In this document: in pieces, positions 44,199 through 52,310 of the stretch
How the letters are laid out: each line of letters begins with the position of its first letter
How positions within the stretch are numbered: the stretch's first letter is position 1
Source: CBDCFL01 sp965216135
Lineage (GTDB): Bacteria > Pseudomonadota > Alphaproteobacteria > Rhodobacterales > Rhodobacteraceae
DNA: 64,000 nucleotides
NCBI GenBank assembly: GCA_965216135.1
Contig: CBDCFL010000023.1
Span: 124,001-188,000, forward strand
Direction: 5' to 3'
Position numbers and translations under genes: made by a program
Notes under the pieces: generated by a model
Database searches by the model: none
What the model saw: only the letters and a program-made list of their open reading frames with translations
Told to the model about the DNA's origin: nothing

Positions 44199-45017
44199 AA
44201 TCCGGGCAAAATCGACCGGGTTTTTGCCAAGGCGGTCGAGCGGCGAACCCAGGGGCGACCCGGGCTCTATATGCAAAGCCGGTTTCCGCGCGATGGCTAT
44301 GAGAACGGCAAAACCTGCACAGCCTATTCGGTATTTGAAGGATTTTCTGAGCTGTTTTCGGATTTTGACCATTGGCTAAGGCGAAATATCGACGGCAGCA
44401 TTCATGGCCACCTGTTTGGCCCCGACAGGGTTGAGTTTGCCGATGGCGAAGACCTGTTCGCCGGGGCATTGTCCGACAATGCGACGTTGCGCGACTATGC
44501 GCCCATCAATTTTCTGACGAACCTGATCTGGAATGCGCGCGGGCAGCGACAGTGCTTTCAGTTCGGCCCACGCGACAACCAGGACATAAGCTGGCTGATC
44601 GCTACCGACCCCAACGCCTATATATCGATCATCACCGGGGCATGGGCCGTGCCGCTGTTCAATTCAAATCAGAACTTTTCCGACATCCGCAAAGAGGCCG
44701 CGCGCCTGCAACGGATCGAGACGGACCATCTGAATATCCTGCGTTCGATCTACACTAAGGCCAAGGTTCGCATCTGGGCGCTTGCCGATTTTGTCGAGGC
44801 ACCGATGGAACCGCTGCAGGTGATTATTGACGAGATCGGCGCGCAGCACGACAGCCCGGTTACCGAAGTGCCACGGCTGGTCGATCTCGAAGGATTTGAC
44901 CGGTTTCTGCAAAACCTGCGCAATCAGGGAATGAACCCGCATCTCGTCGGCGATTTCAACGCACGTCTGGAAGATGCCGCAAACCCAACCGGCCAGCGGC
45001 CCTATGTTGTAAGATGA
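44199..45017 (+). pseudogene. Unrecognised gene paired with a sulfotransferase, 3' part (split by IS630 array)
   Basis: The frame is open from the IS border: NPGKIDRVFAKAVERRTQG, RPGLYMQSRFPRDGYENGK, then FLTNLIWNARGQRQCFQF, YISIITGAWAVPLFNSN and a C-terminus ending GQRPYVVR. With the 14 codons at 40826-40867 it gives about 286 residues. An internal ATG at 44271 could still start a 248-residue product. I do not recognise the family. It ends eight bases before the sulfotransferase start, so the two genes form an operon. It lacks an obvious signal peptide or membrane segment. Confidence 0.7.
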
Positions 45018-45024
45018 GCTGATC

Positions 45025-46284
45025 ATGGCGGGGACGTTCGACTATTTTGTCATTCTCGCGGTTATGCGAACCGGTTCCAATCTGTTGGAAGAGCTGCTCA
45101 ACGCCGCAGACGGCGTGAGTTGTTATGGAGAGATATTCAACCCCGCCTTTGCCGGACATGCCCACAAGTCCGATCTATTCGGAATGCGGCCTGCGGAAAT
45201 TGCCGCCGATCCCGCGGCGGCGATCGAATTGCTGAAAAAGCGCACCGCGGGCATCCCCGGTTTTCGCCTGTTCAAGGATCAGAACCCCAAGGCGTTGGAT
45301 CATTGCCTGAGCGATCCTAAATGCGCCAAGGTTATCTTGCGGCGCAGCCCGGTGGCCAGCTACGTGTCGCTAAAGATCGCACGCGCGACGGATCAGTGGC
45401 GGGTCAATGACCTAAAGGCCGTCAAACGGGCCAAGGCGACGTATGACAGCGGTGAGTTTTCAGCCCATTTGTCAGAGACGAGCAGGTTTTATCGCGATGC
45501 CGTGGCGCACTTGCAGAAACTGGGCCAGACTGGGTTCCACCTGCGTTACGATGATCTTTTGGACGACGATGTCATAGCCGGACTGCTGCGGTATCTCGGG
45601 GCACCCGGAGCGCCCAGACGCGGCAAGCGAAAGACCAAAAAGCAGAACCCCGAGCCGATTGCCGAAAAGGTATCTAATTACGCGCAAATGGCGCGCGATC
45701 TTGCCCGCTTTGATCCCATTGGCCTGTTTGACGAGCCGGATTTTGAAGATGAGCGCGGACCGAATGTCTCCGGCTTTGTGGCCGACAAGTCCGCTGATCT
45801 GATGTTCATGCCGATCAAGGCGGGACCATCCGACGAGATCATCGACTGGATGGCACGGCTGGACCCGTCTGATCCAGGGTCGCCGGTTTCGGGATTGACC
45901 CAAAAGGAACTGCGCCAGTGGAAACGACAAAGGCCCGGGCACCGGTCTTTCACCGTGGTGCGGCATCCGGTCAAGCGCGCCCTGGCGGAATTTATCCGGC
46001 ATCTGGTCGAGCCTGGAGACGAGAATATCTCGGCGATACGGCAAACGCTGGGCCAACATTACGGCGTGCAATTGCCAAAGGTCGGCCCGATCGAGACTGT
46101 GGACCAAGCGGCGCTGGCCACCGGGCTGTTGGGGTTTCTGGACTTCGTGAAAGGCAATCTTGCCGGACAGACCACAGTACGTGTCGATGGAGCCTGGGCC
46201 AGCCAGACGGTCATTTTGCAGGGGATGTCCAGATTTGGGCTGCCCGATGTGATCATTCGCGAAGACGAATTGGCGGCGAGCTGA
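45025..46284 (+). CDS. Sulfotransferase-like protein with two sulfotransferase segments; C-terminus frameshifted
   Basis: 419 codons in this frame. The N-terminal part has VILAVMRTGSNLLEELL (PAPS 5'-phosphosulfate loop, residues 10-26) and ILRRSPVASYVSLKIARA (3'-phosphate-binding motif, about 108-125), as in NodH/Stf0-type enzymes. After a linker a second segment has TVVRHPVKRALAEFIRHL (about 309-327), another 3'-phosphate-type motif, but I see no clear second P-loop. The frame stops at EDELAAS; the likely native C-terminus continues in another frame to 46451. A one-base loss near 46278 explains this. Confidence 0.7.
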   Translation: MAGTFDYFVILAVMRTGSNLLEELLNAADGVSCYGEIFNPAFAGHAHKSDLFGMRPAEIAADPAAAIELLKKRTAGIPGFRLFKDQNPKALDHCLSDPKCAKVILRRSPVASYVSLKIARATDQWRVNDLKAVKRAKATYDSGEFSAHLSETSRFYRDAVAHLQKLGQTGFHLRYDDLLDDDVIAGLLRYLGAPGAPRRGKRKTKKQNPEPIAEKVSNYAQMARDLARFDPIGLFDEPDFEDERGPNVSGFVADKSADLMFMPIKAGPSDEIIDWMARLDPSDPGSPVSGLTQKELRQWKRQRPGHRSFTVVRHPVKRALAEFIRHLVEPGDENISAIRQTLGQHYGVQLPKVGPIETVDQAALATGLLGFLDFVKGNLAGQTTVRVDGAWASQTVILQGMSRFGLPDVIIREDELAAS

Positions 46285-46451
46285 CGCAATTGTGCGCAAA
46301 AGTCGGGTGCGACGCGCCGGAAGTCACCAGTGCATCGAGGCTTGATGACTTGTTGTCGCAGATTTACAGCGAAAAAATCGAAAAGGCCGCGCGCGCGGCC
46401 TATCAAAAGGATTATATGGCTTTCGGATTTCGCCGCTGGGCAGACCGCTGA
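46276..46451 (+). pseudogene. Out-of-frame C-terminal end of the sulfotransferase gene
   Basis: This reads ELTQLCAKVGCDAPEV, then RLDDLLSQIYSEKIEKAAR and KDYMAFGFRRWADR with stop at 46451. The ending with YxxDYxxFGFxxW is typical of sulfotransferase C-termini. It continues EDELA of the main frame if one base is added around 46278, so the intact protein would have about 475 residues. A sequencing error cannot be excluded. Confidence 0.65.
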
Positions 46452-46459
46452 ACGCCAGT

Positions 46460-46924
46460 CTAGGCGGCTTTGGACGCGGGGCCTTCTGTCAGGATAGCAT
46501 GCAGCGTCGCCGGTTCTGAGTTTGACCGGAGCTTGTCGCAGACGGCACTATCGCGCAGCGTTCGCGAGGCGAGCGCCAGGGCTTTCAGATGTTCCGCACC
46601 GGCATTGGTTGGCGCAAAAAGCGAAAATATCAGGTCAACACCCTGTCGGTCCGCGGCGTCAAGATCAACGGGGCTTTCCAGACGGATGAACGCACCCACA
46701 ACCCGGTCCAGACCTTCCAGTCTGGCGTGCGGCAGCGCGACACCATGACCGACCGCGGTCGGTCCAAGATTTTCACGTTCCAAAAGCGCGTCAACCGTGT
46801 CTTCCGCGCACAGGTCATAGGCCGAATGGGCGATTTCCCCCAGTATCAGGAAGAGGCGCTTCTTGCTGGTCACCTTGCCAGCCAGGCGGATCGCCGAGGG
46901 CCTAATAAGACTTGCGATGTCCAT
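46460..46924 (-). CDS. ptsN: Nitrogen-PTS EIIA protein PtsN
   Basis: 154 residues. The phospho-accepting His is in AVGHGVALPHARLEGL (His66 region), the hallmark of PTS EIIA type 2/PtsN. In the N-PTS, phosphate from EINtr/NPr regulates potassium transport and other targets. It lies downstream of hpf, the usual gene order with the lpt block. Confidence 0.93.
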   Translation of the reverse strand: MDIASLIRPSAIRLAGKVTSKKRLFLILGEIAHSAYDLCAEDTVDALLERENLGPTAVGHGVALPHARLEGLDRVVGAFIRLESPVDLDAADRQGVDLIFSLFAPTNAGAEHLKALALASRTLRDSAVCDKLRSNSEPATLHAILTEGPASKAA

Positions 46925-46970
46925 GATTGTCGCTTGCTCTGTTATTCATCCTGGCCGATTGGCCGCGAGT

Positions 46971-47546
46971 TCACTTTGCATTTTGCGGGTCTACCCACCC
47001 GATATTTCCATCTTCCCGGCGGTAGACCACATTTAGCCCGTCATTTCTTTCATTTCTGAACACCAGGACAGGCGCGCCTGCCAATTCCATCTGCATGACT
47101 GCTTCGCCAACTGAAATTGTAGGTATTCGTGTCTCCATTTCGGCGATGACCATCGGCTGGAGCGTAGCAGGCTCCGACTCATCGGGGTTGCCCGGCGAAG
47201 CGAGGATATACGAGGACGCACCGAAGAGTTCAACAGGTTGTTCGCGTTGCTTGTGATGATCTTTCAGGCGGCGTTTGTAGCGCCTGAGTTGGGTCTCCAT
47301 CTTGTCTGCACAGCCATCCAGAGCGGCATATATTTCATGCGCATGCCCCCTGGCCTGAGCCGACAATCCGGTTGAAAGGTGAATAATTACTTCACAGACA
47401 AATTCGTGCCCGCTTTTGGAAAAAGTGATTGCTGCGTCGGTCGGCCGGCCGGCATATTTCGCCGCCAGGTCATCAAATATCTCGCGCACCCGGGTCTGCA
47501 AGGCCGAACCAATGTCAATTTGCTTTCCGGTTATCTGATATTGCAT
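46971..47546 (-). CDS. hpf: Ribosome hibernation-promoting factor, long form
   Basis: 191 residues: an N-terminal HPF/RaiA domain (MQYQITGKQIDIGSALQTRV) and a C-terminal dimerisation domain (RIPTISVGEAVMQMELAGAP, VVYRREDGNIGWV), as in long HPF, which forms 100S ribosome dimers. Of two adjacent ATGs, the one at 47546 has the better distance to AAGGAG. It follows lptB after 178 bases. Confidence 0.93.
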   Translation of the reverse strand: MQYQITGKQIDIGSALQTRVREIFDDLAAKYAGRPTDAAITFSKSGHEFVCEVIIHLSTGLSAQARGHAHEIYAALDGCADKMETQLRRYKRRLKDHHKQREQPVELFGASSYILASPGNPDESEPATLQPMVIAEMETRIPTISVGEAVMQMELAGAPVLVFRNERNDGLNVVYRREDGNIGWVDPQNAK

Positions 47547-47724
47547 CATGACTCCTTGTATTTTGGTATTTGCAAGGCCGGCGGGTGCGATTGACGGCCA
47601 ACGGCCGTTTTGACCTTTTGCAGCCCACCGGGCTGATCGCATTTTTGGAGAGAGTACTTGGTATGGAGCGGTTTCCATTATCCGGATTGAAGGCCGAGTC
47701 GGTAGCGATGTCAATAATTGAGCG

Positions 47725-48486
47725 CTAGCCGATCTTGAACGAGTCACCCAGATAGACGCGCCGAACGTTGGCGTCCTGGATAATTTCCGCCGGTGTTCCG
47801 CTTTTTAAAACAACGCCATCGTGAAGAATATAAGCGCGATTGACGATTTCCAGTGTCTCGCGAACATTGTGGTCGGTGATCAGCACGCCAAGCCCGCGAA
47901 TTTTCAGATCGGCGACCAGCTTGCGTATTTCGCCAACCGATATTGGATCAACGCCTGCAAACGGCTCATCCAACAGCACGTATTTGGGATTGGCGGCCAG
48001 ACAGCGGGCAATTTCGACCCGCCTGCGCTCGCCGACGGAAAGCGACAGCGCCGGTGCGCGACGCAAGTGCTCTATCGAAAAATCACCGAGCAATTCTTCC
48101 AGCCGGTCTTTGCGCCGGGTGCGGTCGGCTTCGGAAATTTCGAGAATTGCCAGGATATTGTTTTCGACCGACAGCCCGCGAAAGATCGAGACCTCCTGTG
48201 GCAAAAAGCCGATGCCGAGCCGCGCCCGGCGATACATCGGCAAGAGCGTGACATCTGTGCCATCAACCAAAACCTGCCCGGCTTCGGCGGTAATCAGACC
48301 GGCGATGGCATAAAACGTCGTGGTCTTGCCTGAACCGTTTGGACCCAACAGGCCGACAACCTCGCCGCGATCAAGGTCCAGGCTGACATCTCTGATAATA
48401 ATCTTGCGGCGATAACTTTTTCGCAGAGATCGGACATGAAGCCCGGAATGACCCTCGGTGACTTGAAATGTTGGCGGCTCTGACAT
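47725..48486 (-). CDS. lptB: LPS export ABC transporter ATPase LptB
   Basis: 253 residues. Walker A GPNGSGKTTTF near 48-58, signature LSVGERRR (Val in place of the usual Gly, typical for LptB), Walker B VLLDEPFAGVDP and switch ITDHNVRETL. LptB powers LPS extraction with LptFG. Its ATG overlaps the lptA stop by one base. Confidence 0.95.
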   Translation of the reverse strand: MSEPPTFQVTEGHSGLHVRSLRKSYRRKIIIRDVSLDLDRGEVVGLLGPNGSGKTTTFYAIAGLITAEAGQVLVDGTDVTLLPMYRRARLGIGFLPQEVSIFRGLSVENNILAILEISEADRTRRKDRLEELLGDFSIEHLRRAPALSLSVGERRRVEIARCLAANPKYVLLDEPFAGVDPISVGEIRKLVADLKIRGLGVLITDHNVRETLEIVNRAYILHDGVVLKSGTPAEIIQDANVRRVYLGDSFKIG

Positions 48487-48989
48487 CAGTTGTCGCTGGA
48501 TTGCAGGATTGTCCGCACCCGACCTTCAAGGCGCGCAACCCCTGTGTTCAGGTCGTAAATCATGCGCTCTGCCGAAATGGCATTTTGTCCCTGCGTCAGG
48601 ATCACCGCGCCCTCGAGGATTATGATGCCGTCAGTAAGTGAATATTCGGCGCTGGCACCTTCTGCGGCCTCATCGCCATTGACCATTGTGACACCGCCGC
48701 TGGCCACTATTCTGGCGATGCCGCTGGCACCGGCCTGACCCTCGGCTGCATATTCAATGCGAACTTTTCCCGCCGTAATCCGCAGGTCGCCCTGCCCGAT
48801 GACAACATTGCCCTCAAAAATCGCCGATCCGTCGGCCTGATCGATCGACAATGAATCGGACGAAAGTTCGATCGCCTGACTCGGGTCATTTTGCAGATTG
48901 CCGAAAGGAACCTCGGTTTCCTGTGCCCAAGCCGCCGTGACGATGAGGGCAAGAGCAATCTGCAAAAGGGCTGGTGGAATTAGTTTCAT
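48486..48989 (-). CDS. lptA: LPS transport periplasmic protein LptA
   Basis: 167 residues with a signal peptide (LLQIALALIVTAAWA) and an OstA-like beta-jellyroll (IDQADGSAIFEGNVVIGQGDLRI; AISAERMIYDLNTGVARLEG). It bridges inner and outer membrane in LPS transport. It sits between lptC (nine bases) and lptB (overlap). Confidence 0.93.
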   Translation of the reverse strand: MKLIPPALLQIALALIVTAAWAQETEVPFGNLQNDPSQAIELSSDSLSIDQADGSAIFEGNVVIGQGDLRITAGKVRIEYAAEGQAGASGIARIVASGGVTMVNGDEAAEGASAEYSLTDGIIILEGAVILTQGQNAISAERMIYDLNTGVARLEGRVRTILQSSDN

Positions 48990-48998
48990 GCCTGCTCC

Positions 48999-49616
48999 TT
49001 ATTGTTCTTTTGGGAAATATAGCAGCTTCACGCCATTTTGGAAAAGCACGCTGTATTGGGCCGGCCCATCTGGCGTGCGGTCGCGTGACAATGTCATTGA
49101 GCCGGCCGAGAAATCGCCGAATGGGGTCTGGCCGCTGACCGCACCGGGCGCATGTATCTGGCTCAGATCCGGACGCGCCTCGATCCGGTCGGTGGAAATT
49201 TCCACACCACCGGCCATCTTGACCACGACGCCGCCAAAAAACACCACATCCTGTTGCGGCCCGGCCAATTCGCCGGATGCCGCAGAGAATTCGATGAGCT
49301 CACTTTCGCTGCGCTCAACAACGATGGCAATTTCAGTTGCCCGAAAACCCCCTGTTAGTGACAGATCTGGGATAAAACGCCGGGCGCTGATGCGGATCGT
49401 GTCACCCTGGGGCGTCGTGCCCACGATGCTGGGCGAGCCAAAGCCTTGGGCTTCGCGAAGAATGGTAATGTCGAACCCGGCGCCAGCTGGCAGATCACCG
49501 ATTCTGATCTGTCGCGACAGCAGAAACAGCGTGGACAGAATTGCAAGCGCGGCAAGCGGCAGTGCAATCTTGAGGATTTGCACAAGCCGCGAATATCCGC
49601 CGAGCCGGGCCGCCAT
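48999..49616 (-). CDS. lptC: LPS export protein LptC
   Basis: 205 residues. A single N-terminal membrane helix (ILKIALPLAALAILSTLFLL) and a periplasmic domain with GTTPQGDTIRISARRFIPD and DRTPDGPAQYSVLFQNGVKLLYFP. Its weak conservation is normal for LptC, so the position between kdsD and lptA is the main support. Confidence 0.88.
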   Translation of the reverse strand: MAARLGGYSRLVQILKIALPLAALAILSTLFLLSRQIRIGDLPAGAGFDITILREAQGFGSPSIVGTTPQGDTIRISARRFIPDLSLTGGFRATEIAIVVERSESELIEFSAASGELAGPQQDVVFFGGVVVKMAGGVEISTDRIEARPDLSQIHAPGAVSGQTPFGDFSAGSMTLSRDRTPDGPAQYSVLFQNGVKLLYFPKEQ

Positions 49617-49617
49617 C

Positions 49618-50577
49618 TCAGACGACCCCGGCCCTCATGCAATCGTGGATGCGGATAATCCCGGTTGCCTGGCCGGATCGGTCGGCCTCGACGACCAGAA
49701 GGCAGGTGATTTTGTTTTCGTTCATCGCAGCTACGGCCTCGGCAGCCAGTTGTTCGGGGCCAATGGTTTTGGGATCGCGCGTCATGACATCGGACACAAT
49801 TTTGTCGAGCAGGCCATCGAGATGGCGCCGCAGGTCGCCGTCGGTAACGATCCCGGTGAGTTTTCCGCTTTCCGAAATCGCCCCGACCACGCCATATCCG
49901 CTTTGGGTCATGGTGATAAGCGCGTCGGACATCGGCGTGGCTTCGCCCACAAGCGGGGGATCGTCGTGCATCAGATCACGCACCCGGGACAAGCGCGCGC
50001 CAAGCTTGCCGCCGGGATGAAAGTTGCGAAAATTTTCGGCTGTGAATGAGCGGTGCTCCATCAGCGCTACCGCCAGAGCATCGCCCAGAGCCAGCGTCAT
50101 CGTGGTCGAGGTCGTGGGCACAACGCCGGTGGAACAGGCCTCGTCGGCGGGTGGCAGGATCAGGGCAATATCGCATTGGCGGATCAGCGCGGAGTTTTCG
50201 TGCCCCGACATGCCGATCAGAGGAATGCCAAAACGCCGCGTGTAGGCCACAAGATCCGATAATTCCGCAGCTTCGCCTGAATAGGATATGGCCAAAGCCA
50301 CATCATCAGAGGTGACCACGCCCAGATCGCCATGGCTTGCTTCGGCGGGGTGAACGAAATGCGCAGGTGTACCGGTACTGGCCAGGGTTGCCGCGATCTT
50401 TCGCGCGATATGGCCGGACTTGCCGATGCCAGACACGATGACCCGGCCTTTCGCGTGCAGGATCAGCTCCGCGGCATCGGCAAAACTGTCGCCGACTGCG
50501 TCTGCCAGATGCGCGAGCGCCTGGGCTTCGTGGCCAATGACGCGGCGGGCAACAGCAAGGAAGGTGTCTTTGTTCAT
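49618..50577 (-). CDS. kdsD: Arabinose-5-phosphate isomerase (KdsD/KpsF)
   Basis: 319 residues with an N-terminal SIS domain (GRVIVSGIGKSGHIARKIAATLASTGTPA; HPAEASHGDLGVV) and two CBS domains (MTQSGYGVVGAI..., VAAMNENKITCLLVVE). It converts ribulose-5-phosphate to arabinose-5-phosphate for Kdo synthesis. Start 50577 (MNKDTFLAVARR) was preferred; a start at 50592 would overlap the RNase D gene. Confidence 0.93.
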   Translation of the reverse strand: MNKDTFLAVARRVIGHEAQALAHLADAVGDSFADAAELILHAKGRVIVSGIGKSGHIARKIAATLASTGTPAHFVHPAEASHGDLGVVTSDDVALAISYSGEAAELSDLVAYTRRFGIPLIGMSGHENSALIRQCDIALILPPADEACSTGVVPTTSTTMTLALGDALAVALMEHRSFTAENFRNFHPGGKLGARLSRVRDLMHDDPPLVGEATPMSDALITMTQSGYGVVGAISESGKLTGIVTDGDLRRHLDGLLDKIVSDVMTRDPKTIGPEQLAAEAVAAMNENKITCLLVVEADRSGQATGIIRIHDCMRAGVV

Positions 50578-50581
50578 CAGC

Positions 50582-51193
50582 CTAATGCGCAAATATGTCG
50601 ACGTCTGAATATCCGGTCAGATCGAGCATGGCCAGGGTCGGCAGAAAATCAAAACAGGATTGGGCCAGTGCGGTCCGGCCCTCGCGGTTCAACCGCTGGT
50701 CCAAAACCTCTTTCAACCGGTGCAGATACAGCACGTCCGAAGCCGCATAGTCCAGCTGGGCCTCGGTCAGAGCTTCGGCACCCCAGTCGCTGGTTTGTTG
50801 GTGCTTGGACAGATCGACGCCGAGCAGTTCGTCCAACAAGTTCTTTAACCCATGGCGATCGGTGTAAGTGCGCACCAGTTTTGAGGCGATTTTCGTGCAG
50901 TAAACCGGTCCCGTCAGGATTGCGAAGGCATGAAACAGCGCCGCAATGTCAAACCGGCCAAAGTGAAAGAGCTTTAGGGTCTGGGGATCAGACAGTATCT
51001 TACACAGATTTGGTGCGGTTTTCTGGCCATTTTCGATCTGCACCAGATTCGCGTCACCGTTACCGTCCGACATTTGCACAAGGCACAACCGGTCGCGATA
51101 GGGGTTCAGCCCCATAGTTTCGCAATCAACTGCAACCACCGGCCCAAGGTCCAGGTCGCTTGGCAGGTCGCGCTTGTGCAGAATATTCGCCAT
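50582..51193 (-). CDS. rnd: Ribonuclease D-type exonuclease (short form)
   Basis: 203 residues: VVAVDCETMGLNPYRDRLCLVQMS is the Exo I motif (Asp, Glu), LFHFGRFDIAAL Exo II, and ALTEAQLDYAASDVLYLHRL Exo III (DEDDy Tyr and Asp). It lacks the HRDC domains of E. coli RNase D, as is usual in alphaproteobacteria. Probable role is tRNA 3'-end trimming. It leads the kdsD-lpt block with a four-base spacing. Confidence 0.9.
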   Translation of the reverse strand: MANILHKRDLPSDLDLGPVVAVDCETMGLNPYRDRLCLVQMSDGNGDANLVQIENGQKTAPNLCKILSDPQTLKLFHFGRFDIAALFHAFAILTGPVYCTKIASKLVRTYTDRHGLKNLLDELLGVDLSKHQQTSDWGAEALTEAQLDYAASDVLYLHRLKEVLDQRLNREGRTALAQSCFDFLPTLAMLDLTGYSDVDIFAH

Positions 51194-51383
51194 GTTTCAT
51201 CCAATTGCAATTTTTTGCGGTCTAGGATGTTTGGCAGGACAGGGCAACAGGGCGGCAAATTTCCTTGCCAGACCGGCCAACAACCGATTAACTGTGCAAT
51301 CGCATTGCTTTCACGCATTTATGATGACGCAATTGCCGGTTTGGCCACAAAATTGTTTGATTTAGAATGGAGCGTTACGCGCC

Positions 51384-52310
51384 ATGCGCGTTGAATGGAT
51401 CACTGTTGGCATGATCGGGCTGGCCTATTCGGGCTGGGTGCTTGCCGGTTGGCTGATCTGGCCTGTGATTCCGTGGCTGGCATTGGCGGTGATGGCGGTT
51501 CTGACGGCGCTGCATTCCTCGCTCGTTCACGAAGTTGTCCATGGCCATCCGACCCGCAACAGGACGTTCAACGAGCTAATGGTGGGTGCCAGCCTGGCGC
51601 TGATCTGGCCTTACCGCCGGTTCCGCGCATTGCACCTGAAACACCACCACGACGCGCATCTGACCGATCCGTTTGAAGACCCCGAATCCTACTATCGGGC
51701 GCTTTGGCAGGTTCAGATGATGCCGCGCTTGCTGCGCAGTATACTGCGGCTGAACAACACCATGGCTGGCCGGGTGATCATCGGCCCGGTGTTGGGTTCC
51801 ATCGCCCTGATTGCCGGTGATATCGCGATGATCCGCGCGGGCGACCGCAAGGTGTTACATGCCTGGCTCTACCACCTCTTGGGCGTCATCCCGGTTCTGG
51901 TCCTGGTGATCTGGGTATTCGCGATCCCGGTTTGGCTCTATTTACTGACGGTTGTCTGGGGCGGCCTCGGGCTCATCTCGATACGCACATTTGCCGAGCA
52001 TCGGTGGTTTGAGACGGTCGAAGGACGCACAATCATCGTGGAAAAGACGCCATTTGCCTGGCTGTTCCTGAATAACAACCTGCATATCGTTCACCATAAA
52101 CATCCAGCAGCACCGTGGTACGAACTGCCGGAATTATATCGCAAGGATCGGGACTATTGGGCGCGCCTGAACGGCGGTTACGTTTTTCGCAACTACGCAC
52201 AGATGTTCCGCAGCTACGGGTTTCGGCAGAAGGAATGGGTTGATCACCCGGCACTTTACGCAAGCCCTGCGGTGGCCCCGAATGCAGGGACCAACGACGC
52301 GCCACTATGA
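51384..52310 (+). CDS. Membrane fatty acid desaturase-family protein
   Basis: 308 residues. Three His boxes: HEVVHGH (49-55), HLKHHH (84-89) and HIVHHKHP (about 237-244), the last followed by APWYELP. Several membrane helices lie between. The diiron site places it in the FA_desaturase superfamily; the substrate could be acyl lipid, carotenoid or other, and is not known. Its 3' end overlaps the end of the convergent DMGDH-like gene by six bases. Confidence 0.87.
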   Translation: MRVEWITVGMIGLAYSGWVLAGWLIWPVIPWLALAVMAVLTALHSSLVHEVVHGHPTRNRTFNELMVGASLALIWPYRRFRALHLKHHHDAHLTDPFEDPESYYRALWQVQMMPRLLRSILRLNNTMAGRVIIGPVLGSIALIAGDIAMIRAGDRKVLHAWLYHLLGVIPVLVLVIWVFAIPVWLYLLTVVWGGLGLISIRTFAEHRWFETVEGRTIIVEKTPFAWLFLNNNLHIVHHKHPAAPWYELPELYRKDRDYWARLNGGYVFRNYAQMFRSYGFRQKEWVDHPALYASPAVAPNAGTNDAPL

